Assembly (NCBI GenBank): GCA_030407315.1
Contig: JALQPE010002358.1
Coordinates: forward strand, 184,823 to 248,822
Reading direction: 5' to 3'
Source: Asparagopsis taxiformis
Lineage: Eukaryota > Rhodophyta > Florideophyceae > Bonnemaisoniales > Bonnemaisoniaceae
DNA length: 64,000 bases
The position numbers were made by a program, and so were the translations under genes. Below are positions 47,773 through 57,992 of the stretch, piece after piece. Under the pieces are notes generated by a model that saw only the letters and a list, made by a program, of their open reading frames with translations, was not told the origin of the DNA and made no database searches. Within the stretch, counting starts at the first letter, position 1. Every line of letters starts with the position of its first letter.

Positions 47773-48239
47773 GTCAGCATATCGTCGATCACCCATTCCC
47801 TCACTATCGCGTTCTCCCTACCATCCGAACGCCATGCACCACCATCCGCACATACTTCAAGAACCCTCACGACCTTGATTACAAAAATCCGCTCCTTCCC
47901 AATTCCATCCCGCTTTCCTCGACACCACCCCAGCGCATTAAATCATCAAGACATCAAACACGAACATGGTCAGCAAAATCTTACACCACTTCAAACCCAC
48001 TCTCACTTCTATCGTATGCCCCAAAATATACACATACCAGAAACACCTCACAGCTTCATTCCCCATCTTCCTACATCCCTTCTTCACTCTCCTTCAGTCC
48101 TGCCGTTCCTGCTTCACCACTCCTGCATCACATACAAAACATCAACCCCAACAGTCAGATTCAAAAGCAACGCTTACCACGACAGATATCCTAGAAACTT
48201 CCTTACTTACCTCTCATCCATCCTACACACAATACAAAC

Positions 48240-49110
48240 CATGATCCAAAAACCTTGCAATGAATAATCAAAGTCAGCAGTCCATATCTTTGCAAAACAA
48301 GTCTTGGTGCTCAGTGAAACTTACCTTCTGTGATCAACATTCCTGCACCATCTACACAACATCGGAATCAACCACAACAGTCAGACCCAAAACCAACCTT
48401 CCCTCGCTGCTTACTTTCAAAACTCGCACACTTACCTTCGCTCCACACAATACACACCATGACTCAATAGGCTTCCAATGAAAAATATCGCATCAACGGA
48501 AATAGTCAGACTCAAAACCAACCTTCCCTCGCTGCTTACTTTCAAAACTCGCACACTTACCTTACCTGTTCCACCCTGCACACAATAAAAACCATAAATC
48601 ACGTAATCGTGTAGCCAAGAAAAGTAGTCAGCATTCCGCATCTTCGCACAACCGGTCTGGGCGCCGAATGTGACTTACCTTCCGTCATCACTATTCCTCC
48701 ATCACCTACGCAACATCGGAATCAATCGCAACAGTCAGATTGAAAACCAACGTTTCCCTCGCTACATACCCTGAGAACTCGCAAATGTACCTCTCATCCA
48801 TCCTACACACAATACAAACCATGATCCAAAAACCTTGCAATGAATAATAATCAAAGTCAGCAGTCCATATCTTGCAAAACAAGTCTTGGTGCTCAGTGAA
48901 ACTTACCTTCCGTCATCAACATTCCTGCATCATCTACACAACATTGGAATCAACCACAACAGTCAGACTCAAAACCAACCTTCCCTCGCACCATACTTTC
49001 AAAACTTCACGTACCTCTCTTCCATCCTCCGCTTAATACACACCATGAGTCAACATGCTTCCAAGGAAAAATATCGCATAAACGGAAATAGTCAGACTCA
49101 AACTCCACGC
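48240..49110. repeat. Subterminal direct repeats of copy B
   Basis: A block containing CCAAAAACCTTGCAATGAAT, AACAAGTCTTGGTGCTCAGT and CAACCACAACAGTCAGAC occurs at about 48247 and again at 48828. Shorter overlapping copies (CAACCTTCCCTCGC) recur about every 140-250 bp. The same set lies at 1640-2400 in copy A. No gene is seen in 47458-49660. Confidence 0.7.
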
Positions 49111-49114
49111 TTCC

Positions 49115-49240
49115 CTTTGACCGCCTTTGCTTTGTTTAGTGTAAAGGATGGAACGAAGGTACGTGCGCGAATCTTCATCAAGATTCGCGCACGTACCTTC
49201 GTTCCATCCTCTACACTAAACAAAGCAAAGGCGGTCAAAG
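49115..49240. repeat. 126-bp inverted repeat (hairpin) unique to copy B
   Basis: Two 61-bp arms (49115-49175 and 49180-49240) flank CATC, with one mismatched position. The left arm begins CTTTGACCGCCTTTGC. Copy A has a single copy of this sequence around 1440-1500 with no hairpin. Confidence 0.9.
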
Positions 49241-49823
49241 AATCTCAGTCGGTGATGAGGGCGGAGTGGAGCCTGCGGCGTCGACCGGACAGATTTCAGC
49301 GTCCGCTTAAGTCTTGCTGTGCATACTCGAAATCATCGCCGGCAGTGAGATTGAGTATGGCCCAAGCCATGGTCTCTGATTCCCCGAACAATGAGATCCG
49401 GATCGAGGACAACGAATATAAACATATAATCATATATATGAGAATCCATTTGCTTTCCTTACATGATCCGTGGCATATCCGCTATAAAGCACATTCAAAT
49501 TCCACGAAGTTCAGAAATAAAAAAGTTTATTATTACAAATGAATTAATTGAAAATTCATCTCCCAGGGCAGTCGTTCGTCCTTCCATGCACACGTTGCCA
49601 GCACGCAATGTGATGTAACAGTTGGAAATGATTGAACTCTCGGTTAAATTCCACCGTTGGGATGTCAGCTGGAGTGAGCACAAAACTACTACCCACAAAA
49701 CTACGAACGAACACGTTACATTCCAAGTCTCGAAAGCACCACAAAAATAAAAATTGGTCGCATCTGGACGGCACAGTCTCCCCTGTTCAGCTCGCAATCC
49801 TCCCTTTTGCGTCAAAACTCGAC

Positions 49824-52800
49824 ATGGAATGCAAGTATGAAGGGTGCTTCTACTACTGCGTAGATGCTTATGCGCTCGCGCTGCATGAGCGAACGTGTCG
49901 CTACCGTTTCAACCCCTCTACCCAACATTTCAACAACGCTCGTGTCCCTGCCGTCACCCATGAGCCTGCTCGAAACGGCGACCATGATTCCCCGCAACCC
50001 AGCTCCCCAGACCCAGAATCTGGTCGTGCTTCCTCCAGCGACTCACCCTGTGACGCTCCACTGCCACCAGCCTCAACACCCTCCCGCGCAGACCTCCTCG
50101 TGCAATCCCTCGCCGCCAGTCTCACAACCCTCGAGTACAAGGCCGGCGCTGGCCGCGTGAGCGAAGTCATCACCATCCTACAAGACCCCGCATTCTCCCT
50201 AGAAAAGTTCAACAGCACCGTTCGCACCGTAGAAGAATGTCGCCACGTTACCGCTTCCATGGTCGAAACACATTTCCGCACCGAAGGTTACAAGAGCCAC
50301 ATCGTTCCAGACAAAACTGGTAAGTACTCGGCACAGCTGTACCTCCGCGACCCAGTCGACATGCTCCGCAGGCAGTTAGCACTGGCTAACGACCAAAATA
50401 CTCTCTTCCACCCCTCCCCACAGACCGCCCCAGACGGCACCGCAATATTTTCTCATCCCCTACACACAGAATTCGCGAAAACGCTGCACCAGGTTACTAG
50501 ACAGCGCGTGCAGCTCTCGGAAGATCCACAGGTCGTATGGGCAGAGGAAACTGATCCCACACCTTCCTCCTTTGCCGGCCTCCTCCAAGTGTACTCCGAC
50601 AAGAGCAGCACAAGCCTCAAGAGCTCCGCAATCGTCGCATACCCCATACACGTCACACTGCTCAACTTCTCCGCCCCCCTCCGTCGCCACTGCATCCGTA
50701 CCGGCCTCACCATCGTCGGGTATCTTCCGTACATTGTTAACCCTTCGTCCAACGCCTTGTTCGGTGATGAAATGCCGACAACCTCTAGTTCTGCTAGTCG
50801 CGCTCGCAAAATTGATATTCTTCATAAAGCACTCGAAAAAGTGTTTTCGTCCCTATCCACCGCGTTCTCTTCCGGGTTCCCCTGCACAGACTCCACTGCA
50901 ACTGCCCGCCAATGCTTTCCCATCCTAGCCAATTATTGCTGCGACTTTCCAGAGGCCAAAGAGCTGTCATGCACTCGCAACAGCACTACCACCACACATC
51001 CCTGCCACCGCTGCTACATCCCCGCCACTCAACTTGAATCCAGCGCGCCACACCAGCCCCGCTCCCTCGATGATACACGCTCTGCACGCCAAGAGAGCGC
51101 TCAGGAGCATACAACTGCTCCGCTCGAAGCTCTCTCCCTCCTCGAACAACACTCTGTCCTCGAATCGACCGCTCTTTTACCCACCAACAGTCCCCTAGAC
51201 CCCTACAACATTTTCTCCTTCGAGCCTCTGCACAATCTCCACCTCGGCATCTCAAAGCTCATCAAACAGTGCATTGTGCACCGCCTCAGCTCCCCAGACC
51301 TCACCACCACCACTGCCTCCCGTTCCGGGACACCTCGCACCTTCAAGAAGGTCAAAAAATCCATCCTCGCCGGCTCAAACAGCATTCTGTCCGCTATCGA
51401 ACGCGACTACTACATCACCGGTCTTCATGTCGACTTCTCCAAGGGTGAGAAGGGCACCAATTTGAACGGCCTCTTCACGGAGGACGGCATACGCGGCATG
51501 CTCGCAGCCAAAGACTATCACCATGTCGATATGGTGTTCCCTTTCATCGCAGCATTCATTGACACATGCTGTGACGAAGTAGATACAGCCCCCCTCACTT
51601 CCATCTGCACGCAATACTCTGACCTCGTCGCATGGGTCATGAAACGCGGTCGCATCAAGCACTGGACTGCCGCCGAACTAGAAAGCCTCCAAAACTCCAT
51701 TTCCTATTTCAAACAATCAATGCTCTCCACCCTCGGCCCATTCCACACCACAGGTCTCAAAACTTTCAAGTTCCATCTTCTAGACCATCTTCCCGGTGAC
51801 TTGCAGAGATATGGCGCCCTGGAACACATCGATGCAGGCCCCTACGAACACTCGCATCTTCTGTTCAAAAAGAGTTATAGGAAAACCTCTCGAAGGCGCT
51901 CCACAGCCATGGAAGAGACTATTCGCCACATGGAATTCTCCTTGGCCACTCCAACTGGTCACACCCCATCGAACAAATTGGGAAACCCACGCATGATATC
52001 GCCCACAGACGGTGCAGTACTCGTTCGCGACGGATTCACCGTTGCACTGCACGACTTTGCCTCCCTGCTGCCGGATGCAACCCTCCTCGTTGCAGATATC
52101 GACGGACAGCCCGATCCTGCCACTCTTTTGCCTCTGCACAACTCCTCGTTCCCGTCTGGCACCATAACGCTATTCCAGCAACTCGGTGACACAGCTGCAC
52201 AAGCGTTCCTCACCCTCGCTAGACTGCGCGCCACGGCAGAAGGCCCTCCAATACATGACATGGACATTTCCGTCACCGTGGTAAAGTCCGCCTACGTCAT
52301 GGGAGGGTACGTCCCAGATGCCGACGACTTTGACCCGCACAGTGGCATGCTTCGCCCCACAAACGTGTCGAGGCACAAGCAGCAGCGCGTCTTTGCAACT
52401 TCATCATTCGGCCCCGCAAAGAGATCGCAGTACTCCTTTGTCGTCATCTCCGGAACTGCCGATGACTACAGAACCATATGGGTAGGGCGCGTCCTGGCAC
52501 TGGTACGTCTGCAGTCTCCAAACCTGTTTCAACCTGTAGAACTCGCTTTCGTGCAGTATATGACCTGCTTTGCCCCAAAAACCGCTGTGGAAAAATCACT
52601 TGGGTGCATTTGTTTAAAGTGGTCCACATGGGACCCGGACAACGGATCCGTTGACAGCAATGACACTGCATCCCACAGTGCAGGTGGTCCTTGGTTTGAC
52701 CTCATTCCTGCATCTACTATATCTGGCACCGTGCACATCGTACGAAGTAACTTTCCAGTCAAGCCATTTACGAAACAAATGCACTGGTCGGACCACCGTT

Positions 52801-52865
52801 TCTATCTCAACCGCTTCTACACCAACACTGATTACCAGTTCACAGATGATAATGAAGAAGAATAA
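49824..52865 (+). CDS. Plavaka-like transposase (CACTA superfamily)
   Basis: 1013 residues, uninterrupted. The start at 49824 puts a C2HC-like finger (CKYEGC...LHERTC) at the very N-terminus. An in-frame ATG at 49662 exists, but copy A is frameshifted between the two. Patterns typical of Plavaka transposases: LLQVYSDKSSTS followed by AYPIHVTLLNFSAPLR and TIVGYLPYI; FPILANYCCDFPEAKEL with HPCHRCYIP; and DPYNIFSFEPLHNLHLG, whose counterpart is the region after the second catalytic Asp. A C-terminal Cys/Trp-rich region follows. Role: binding of subterminal repeats and cut-and-paste transposition. The 43-bp and 24-bp arrays are the obvious candidate binding sites. Confidence 0.8.
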   Translation: MECKYEGCFYYCVDAYALALHERTCRYRFNPSTQHFNNARVPAVTHEPARNGDHDSPQPSSPDPESGRASSSDSPCDAPLPPASTPSRADLLVQSLAASLTTLEYKAGAGRVSEVITILQDPAFSLEKFNSTVRTVEECRHVTASMVETHFRTEGYKSHIVPDKTGKYSAQLYLRDPVDMLRRQLALANDQNTLFHPSPQTAPDGTAIFSHPLHTEFAKTLHQVTRQRVQLSEDPQVVWAEETDPTPSSFAGLLQVYSDKSSTSLKSSAIVAYPIHVTLLNFSAPLRRHCIRTGLTIVGYLPYIVNPSSNALFGDEMPTTSSSASRARKIDILHKALEKVFSSLSTAFSSGFPCTDSTATARQCFPILANYCCDFPEAKELSCTRNSTTTTHPCHRCYIPATQLESSAPHQPRSLDDTRSARQESAQEHTTAPLEALSLLEQHSVLESTALLPTNSPLDPYNIFSFEPLHNLHLGISKLIKQCIVHRLSSPDLTTTTASRSGTPRTFKKVKKSILAGSNSILSAIERDYYITGLHVDFSKGEKGTNLNGLFTEDGIRGMLAAKDYHHVDMVFPFIAAFIDTCCDEVDTAPLTSICTQYSDLVAWVMKRGRIKHWTAAELESLQNSISYFKQSMLSTLGPFHTTGLKTFKFHLLDHLPGDLQRYGALEHIDAGPYEHSHLLFKKSYRKTSRRRSTAMEETIRHMEFSLATPTGHTPSNKLGNPRMISPTDGAVLVRDGFTVALHDFASLLPDATLLVADIDGQPDPATLLPLHNSSFPSGTITLFQQLGDTAAQAFLTLARLRATAEGPPIHDMDISVTVVKSAYVMGGYVPDADDFDPHSGMLRPTNVSRHKQQRVFATSSFGPAKRSQYSFVVISGTADDYRTIWVGRVLALVRLQSPNLFQPVELAFVQYMTCFAPKTAVEKSLGCICLKWSTWDPDNGSVDSNDTASHSAGGPWFDLIPASTISGTVHIVRSNFPVKPFTKQMHWSDHRFYLNRFYTNTDYQFTDDNEEE

Positions 52866-52942
52866 ATCTAAATCGCAGCACTCTATTCATAATGTACTAC
52901 ATGATAAGCCTTCTAGTCAACGTCACATTTACTGCACTAATT

Positions 52943-55227
52943 TCAACCATCCTCCATTACGCGAAAACCGTTATCAGCAGTGGCTGGATGGCGCCGCTCC
53001 ATGCCCCCATACTGTGGGGCATTGATTTCGACATTCAGGTTTGCACTCAGGTGTCCAGCATATGGGTCAACGACGAAAAGTTCTGCGCCAATTAGTCCTT
53101 GCGCAATCACACAATCCATTACAGCACCGAGGTTTGACGTAATATGCGATTGAATCCAATCCTCGGACACTAGAACAAGTGATGAGCAGCGGTTTACATC
53201 ATCAACCACATGAACAATTCCAGACCCCTCTCCGCTTTGCCACACTTCAACAGCCTCTCTCGTCACAGTACGGCTTGCAAACACATGCCGTGACTGTGCA
53301 CTAGTCCGCTGTTCGCTCTCGACAACGTCCGTTTCTTCCCTTGCTTGCGAGCCTTGGAGACAAGACATGCAGTACACCACCATACCAACTAGTTGCTGAA
53401 AAGCTACCCCCACATATTGACTGTACCGCCTTGTAAACTCCTTCTGCCGTGCACCTCCTTTCCCCTTCGGTTCATCCAAACACTCCACAGTAGTCACTAG
53501 CCAAGCATCCAGGCGCGCCAGCGTTAGTATGCTCGTCTCTATGTCCATTACTTGTTCTGGTCGTATCGAATACCCCCTGAAGATGTCCAGCACATTCACA
53601 GCTACTCGGTTGTTAAACCATGCATCACCATTCACTTCCATTTCGAAGCTGTCAGGAACCATGCCTTTGCTGTATCGCAGCTCTGAGAACGGTGCCGTTC
53701 GCCACCTCCCCATATCCAAATCACCGTTGCTTTCCCGTTTCAAAAGCTTCTCAGAAGCTTCGCGCTTTTGATCCTCTCGCTCGTCCATCTCAGCTCGCGT
53801 CGTCAGCGTCGTGCATCTAGACATTAATTTCGTGTACCCCAGCGAACCGAACAATCTGTCCCTCGCATTACGCTTCCGTGCACTCATCACGTCGGACAGT
53901 TTCTGCGTCACCTTCACTTTCAATTCCTTGCTCCCCGCCACAGCCTCTTGACAGCACACACGCTGCTCCTCATCGGAAAACACATCACACCACGGACTTT
54001 GACGCAGTACGTGTCGCACCAAGTCATTCAGCAGATCACTCTCGTCTCTGTACGAAGGTGTATACCACTGCAGATTCTTGATGATATAGCCCGGAGGGGT
54101 AGCAATATATCCTACACCGTTTTCGCTCCAAAGTGTCCCTTCTACCGGCTCTACCTCGATGGTACGTCCAGTCCAACGTCTCTGCGTTTGTTCCGCTATA
54201 GGGTCCAGCTCCATAGTCTCGTTCTTGCACCACTTTGTCAGGTTTTCCTCAACCGCCCTAAGAACTCCAAGGTATTTCACAGGAATGGCTTTCTGTATTT
54301 TCGACTTACCGCCACCGTGATCACTGATTCTACCTGTTCTCGCAATTGCAGTAAGGCTGGCATTTTCCGCCTGCAGAGTCTTCACCTTAGCCTCCAACGC
54401 AACTATCTCCGTGGTGAGCGCCTTGTTTGCTATGTCCTGGCTAAACACTTTTTTTTCCAGCTCCGCGATCTTCTTCTTCTGCGCATTGATGCGACTCGCC
54501 ATTAAATCGATGGATTCCGGCGGATGCAACCTCTCTGCCCTCACTGTCCCCCCATCTCCCACGCTATCGGGAATATGATGTCCTCCATCGGCAATAGCCT
54601 GACGTCGCGGGGGCGTTACGCGCATATTTGGCACCAATGACAGTCTGTTGTGACGAGGCCCGCACTCCGGCTGCTCTCTCCCCTCAGTACCACCTGACCG
54701 CCGATGATAGTTGGCATCCTGTGAACGTTGCTCAGAAACAACATCCCTTGCCGCTATCCTCGGGTCCCTGACTGCATTACCTGCTGGGGCTGATGTACTC
54801 GGCATAGTTGGCGCAGTGGGGGTCACAGCCTCCAGTGTGTCGGAAGCCCCGGCTGGGACTCCGTCTGCAGCACCTCCGCATCTGCCAACCCGGGAGGAAC
54901 TACCTTTGCCATAGCACTCTGCCGCAATTCCAACATGTTTTGAGCCACTATCATGTCATCATCATGATGTTCACTGTCCCTGCGAGCACGCTTGCCTCGG
55001 TCAAGCCCCATCTCTCTCCGCGCCGTTCCTCCTTCCTCACTTTCTCGCTGCGGATCCCCAGTTCTGCGCCGGTCCGTCTTGCGACTACCGGACCGCGGTT
55101 CAATGCTGCCGGTAGGCCCAGACCGCTTCTTCGCACGGGATTGTCGGGCACTCGATACAGCAGCTGCTGACCGGGTTTTCTGGAGGCCCGGAGGCTTTGG
55201 AGCTTTCTTCGCAATACGCGGCGGCAT
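52943..55227 (-). CDS. Coiled-coil protein of unknown function, in two overlapping frames
   Basis: The first frame (55227-54823, 134 residues) starts MPPRIAKKAPKPPG and is basic. The second (to 52943; first ATG at 54805) overlaps it by a GTGA step, so one gene with an intron or a one-base shift is likely. The second part has a clear coiled coil (KKKIAELEKKVFSQD and the following heptads, about residues 110-165), then a domain I cannot identify (about 190-620) with several Trp and Cys residues. It is convergent with the transposase. Its 5' leader shares GGGGTGCTCGC and GACAGCTGTAATT with the leader of the ParB-like gene at 41800. It may be an accessory transposition protein (TnpA-like), which is inference. 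Confidence 0.5.
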
Positions 55228-56380
55228 AATGAAGCCTTCCCGGAAGCGATGGAAGGATTGAGTTGCACGAGATACAAAAAAGATTGCTGTATAGTGTCGG
55301 TAACCACAACGGTCTGCGATGAACGTTCAGGTCAAGTACCGGAGAATACGCCAACAGTCCAGATTGTATACGGTAGGCAGTCATCAACAGTATTTAATGA
55401 GGTACAATTACAGCTGTCGAGCTAGGCCGCGAGCACCCCTATGTCCGGAAGACGTCCTGATTTGAATTAAAATTTGGGCTATTCTCAAAAACATGCACAT
55501 GTGAACATGTTTTTGAGATGGGGGTGTGCCGTACGGCACAATCGACCGCCCAAATCGATGTTTTTTGCAATATTTTTTTGTGCCCGAAATTTTAGAATTT
55601 CTGGGCTGGCCAGCAATGCAATCGAGCTGGACATCCACCGGACGTCCATTTCAGGTTGGTCGTGAGAGAGCGGGGCGGGACCATGATGGAACAAGGACCA
55701 AGACCTGTCCCTGGCGTATTGAGCCTGAAATTGACCCTTCGTCAGACGCCATTTAGCCTTACAGTTGGTGCTTACAGAAGCCAGTGATGACCCGCTCGGG
55801 GCGGCGGTCGGTTCCTGGGGCCGTTGTGGCCAAATTAGACACCCTGATTTGAATTAAATTTGGGCTATTCTCAAAAACATGCACATGTGAACATGTTTTT
55901 GAGATGGGGGTGTGCCGTACGGCACAATCGACCGCCCAAATCGATGTTTTTTGCAATATTTTTTGTGCCCGAAATTTTAGAATTTCTGGGTGGCCAGCAA
56001 TGCAATCGAGCTGGACATCCACCGGACGTCCATTTCAGGTTGGTCGTGAGAGAGCGGGGCGGGACCATGATGGAACAAGGACCAAGACCTGTCCCTGGCG
56101 TATTGAGCCTGAAATTGACCCTTCGTCAGACGCCATTTTAGCCTTACAGTTGTGCTTACAGAAGCCAGTGATAGCCCCGATCGGGGCCGGTGGCCGGTGC
56201 CTGGGGCCGTTGTGGCCAAATTAGACACCCTGATTTGAATTAAAATTTGGGCTATTCTCAAAAACATGCACATGTGAACATGTTTTTGAAATGGGGGTGT
56301 GCCGTACGGCACAATCGGCCGCCCAAATCAAGGTTTTTTACAATATTTTTGCTGCCCGAAATTCTACAATTTCTGGGCTG
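55228..56380 (-). repeat. R repeats 3, 4 and 5 in a ~387-bp tandem array
   Basis: Three R copies in minus orientation. Hairpins are at 55484-55517, 55870-55903 and 56257-56290; palindromes at 55526-55539, 55912-55925 and 56299-56312. The repeat edge CTGATTTGAATT recurs at 55457, 55844 and 56230, giving periods of 387 and 386 bp. The third hairpin has one mismatch (GAA for GAG). The array lies just upstream of the coiled-coil gene, whose leader occupies 55228-55450. Confidence 0.85.
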
Positions 56381-56384
56381 GCAG

Positions 56385-56835
56385 TAATGCATTAGCTATG
56401 TGCTCTAAACCGATTCTAACAAGCAGAAAGAATCCTCTCCTCATGACGATGCTCTCGAATTGAGTGCAATGCAACGGACTCCCTCCAGGAGAACGACAAA
56501 GCATCGTCTTTTGCAAGACATTTTCGTACGAAAAATAATCGAAACACATATTGACTTTAACCTACAGCTATCGCGAGCACCGTACTCAGCTAAATTTCCT
56601 CTGTAATTTCCTTCCTCCACCAATCAATAGCCGCTTGGTCACAGGCTTAAAAGCCTTCCACTATTTGTCCTATCCATCGAAGAGGGTTCGATCCAGGCCT
56701 TGATGGGTGTGGAACCCGAGAACTTGAAAATGGAACATATTGCGACAGAGATGAGATGTCATTCTCTTTCGTTTACTTTTTCTAACAAGATTCTAAACGT
56801 CTACGCAGCGGAACGAACCCAATGTCGTCCGTCCG
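56385..56835 (-). repeat. Inverted duplicate of 41100-41640
   Basis: Adjoins the inner end of R5 just as its partner adjoins R1. It contains a tRNA-like stretch (56619-56710) with a pairable end and D-arm-like part but no acceptable anticodon or T arm. No gene is seen. Confidence 0.7.
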
Positions 56836-56849
56836 TTTTCAGCCCGGTG

Positions 56850-57215
56850 AGATGTTTTTGCCATTAACGGAGGTGGAGGCGGCTATGGAGGAAGCCTGCG
56901 GTTCGGGTATTCTTTCCATTAACGGAGGTGGAGGTGGCGGCTTTGGAGGAAGCCTGGAGAACATGTGAGATGTCAGTACCCATGGATCACAAGAAAACAT
57001 GTAGAGGTCCAGTTTGGATATTGTTGCCATTAACGGAGGCGAGGAGGCGGCTACGGTGGAAGCCTGGAGAGCATGTGAGATGTCAGTACCCATGGATCAC
57101 ATGAAGAACATGTTGAGGTGCGGTTCGATATTCTTTCCATTAACGGAGGCGGAGGAGGCGGCTACGGTGGAAGCCTGGAGAAGAATAGAATAGTCCTATA
57201 CCCATGGATCACAAG
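56850..57215. repeat. Tandem units with CCATTAACGGAGG
   Basis: Four units each contain CCATTAACGGAGG(T/C)GGAGG..GGCTA(T/C)GG(A/T)GGAAGCC, three of them followed by GTGAGATGTCAGTACCCATG or a relic of it. They correspond to 40890-41090 in inverted orientation. Confidence 0.7.
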
Positions 57216-57992
57216 TAGACGTAGTTGGGCTCCTTTTCGAAGCCCATTCGTCTCTTGAATAAATTTAGCACCCAATCATATACGATTGCCGAGTTGACAC
57301 CCCGTATGTCTCGTTGGTAGAAATAGCAGGGGTTCCACCACTCAGCTGGCGGGAAGTAGTTACTGATTATATGAGATATGGCTTAGCTCCCGCCAAAACC
57401 GATAGCTCTGGGCTCAGGTTCTCCAAATGTGGTTATACGAATGTGTTCTGACAATGGTAGAAGACGAATATCTGCATCCTGCTTTGAATTAAAATTTGGG
57501 CTATTCTCAAAAACATGCACATGTGAACATGTTTTTGAGATGGGGGTGTGCCGTACGCACAATCGACCGCCGAAATCGATGTTTTTTGCAATATTTTTTC
57601 TGCCCGAAATTGTAGAATTTCTGGGCTGGCCAGCAATGCATCTGAGTCGACATCCCCACGTCCAGTGGCCGTCCGGATGTCGCTCACCTGGTAAGCGTGA
57701 GGCACCTGTGTCAACCTATGTGACTGGCGGCCTTGCAGTACAACACTCAAAGGCAGGGAATCACAATCTTTTTAAAATTTTTTCTCTACCACGTATCCGT
57801 CACAACTTATTACCTACACCGGTTACGGGTTTCAAGACCTTTCCAGTGCTGTGTACCCGTATACTCTGTTCCGTTCGATATCAACCAGTGTTCCTCCACG
57901 AAAGAGTGCAAACGTCACGAGATACGTCGTCAAATTTGACTGTCTCGCCGAGCGGTTCGCCATCCTGTACCGAATTTTCCACTCATTCCATT
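57216..57992. other. Leader region of the methyltransferase-SET gene, with R repeat 6
   Basis: R repeat 6 (minus orientation) has its hairpin at 57506-57539 and a palindrome shortened by one base at 57548-57560 (GTGCCGTACGCAC). About 340 bp separate R6 from the ATG at 57993. No other gene is seen. Confidence 0.7.

Larger units (their letters stand above)
47076..55440 (+). mobile_element. Plavaka-like DNA transposon, copy B, with adjoining coiled-coil gene
   Basis: The left end near 47076 is defined by homology with copy A. Inside are six 43-bp units, 24-bp units, subterminal direct repeats, a 126-bp inverted repeat and an intact transposase gene. A convergent coiled-coil gene (52943-55227) ends 78 bp from the transposase stop, which suggests one element. 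However, its leader next to R3 resembles the ParB gene's leader next to R1, so it may belong to the R family instead. I could not identify the right terminus or a target duplication. Confidence 0.6.

Noticed and set aside
49632..49823. Longer N-terminus of the transposase
   Set aside because: 49632 is TTG, and the in-frame ATG at 49662 is cut off by a frameshift in copy A. The zinc-finger-like start at 49824 fits better.
56619..56710. tRNA-like stretch (also inverted at about 41300-41400)
   Set aside because: Ends and a D-arm-like part pair, but no anticodon stem-loop with T33 and no T stem can be formed. At most a tRNA-derived relic.
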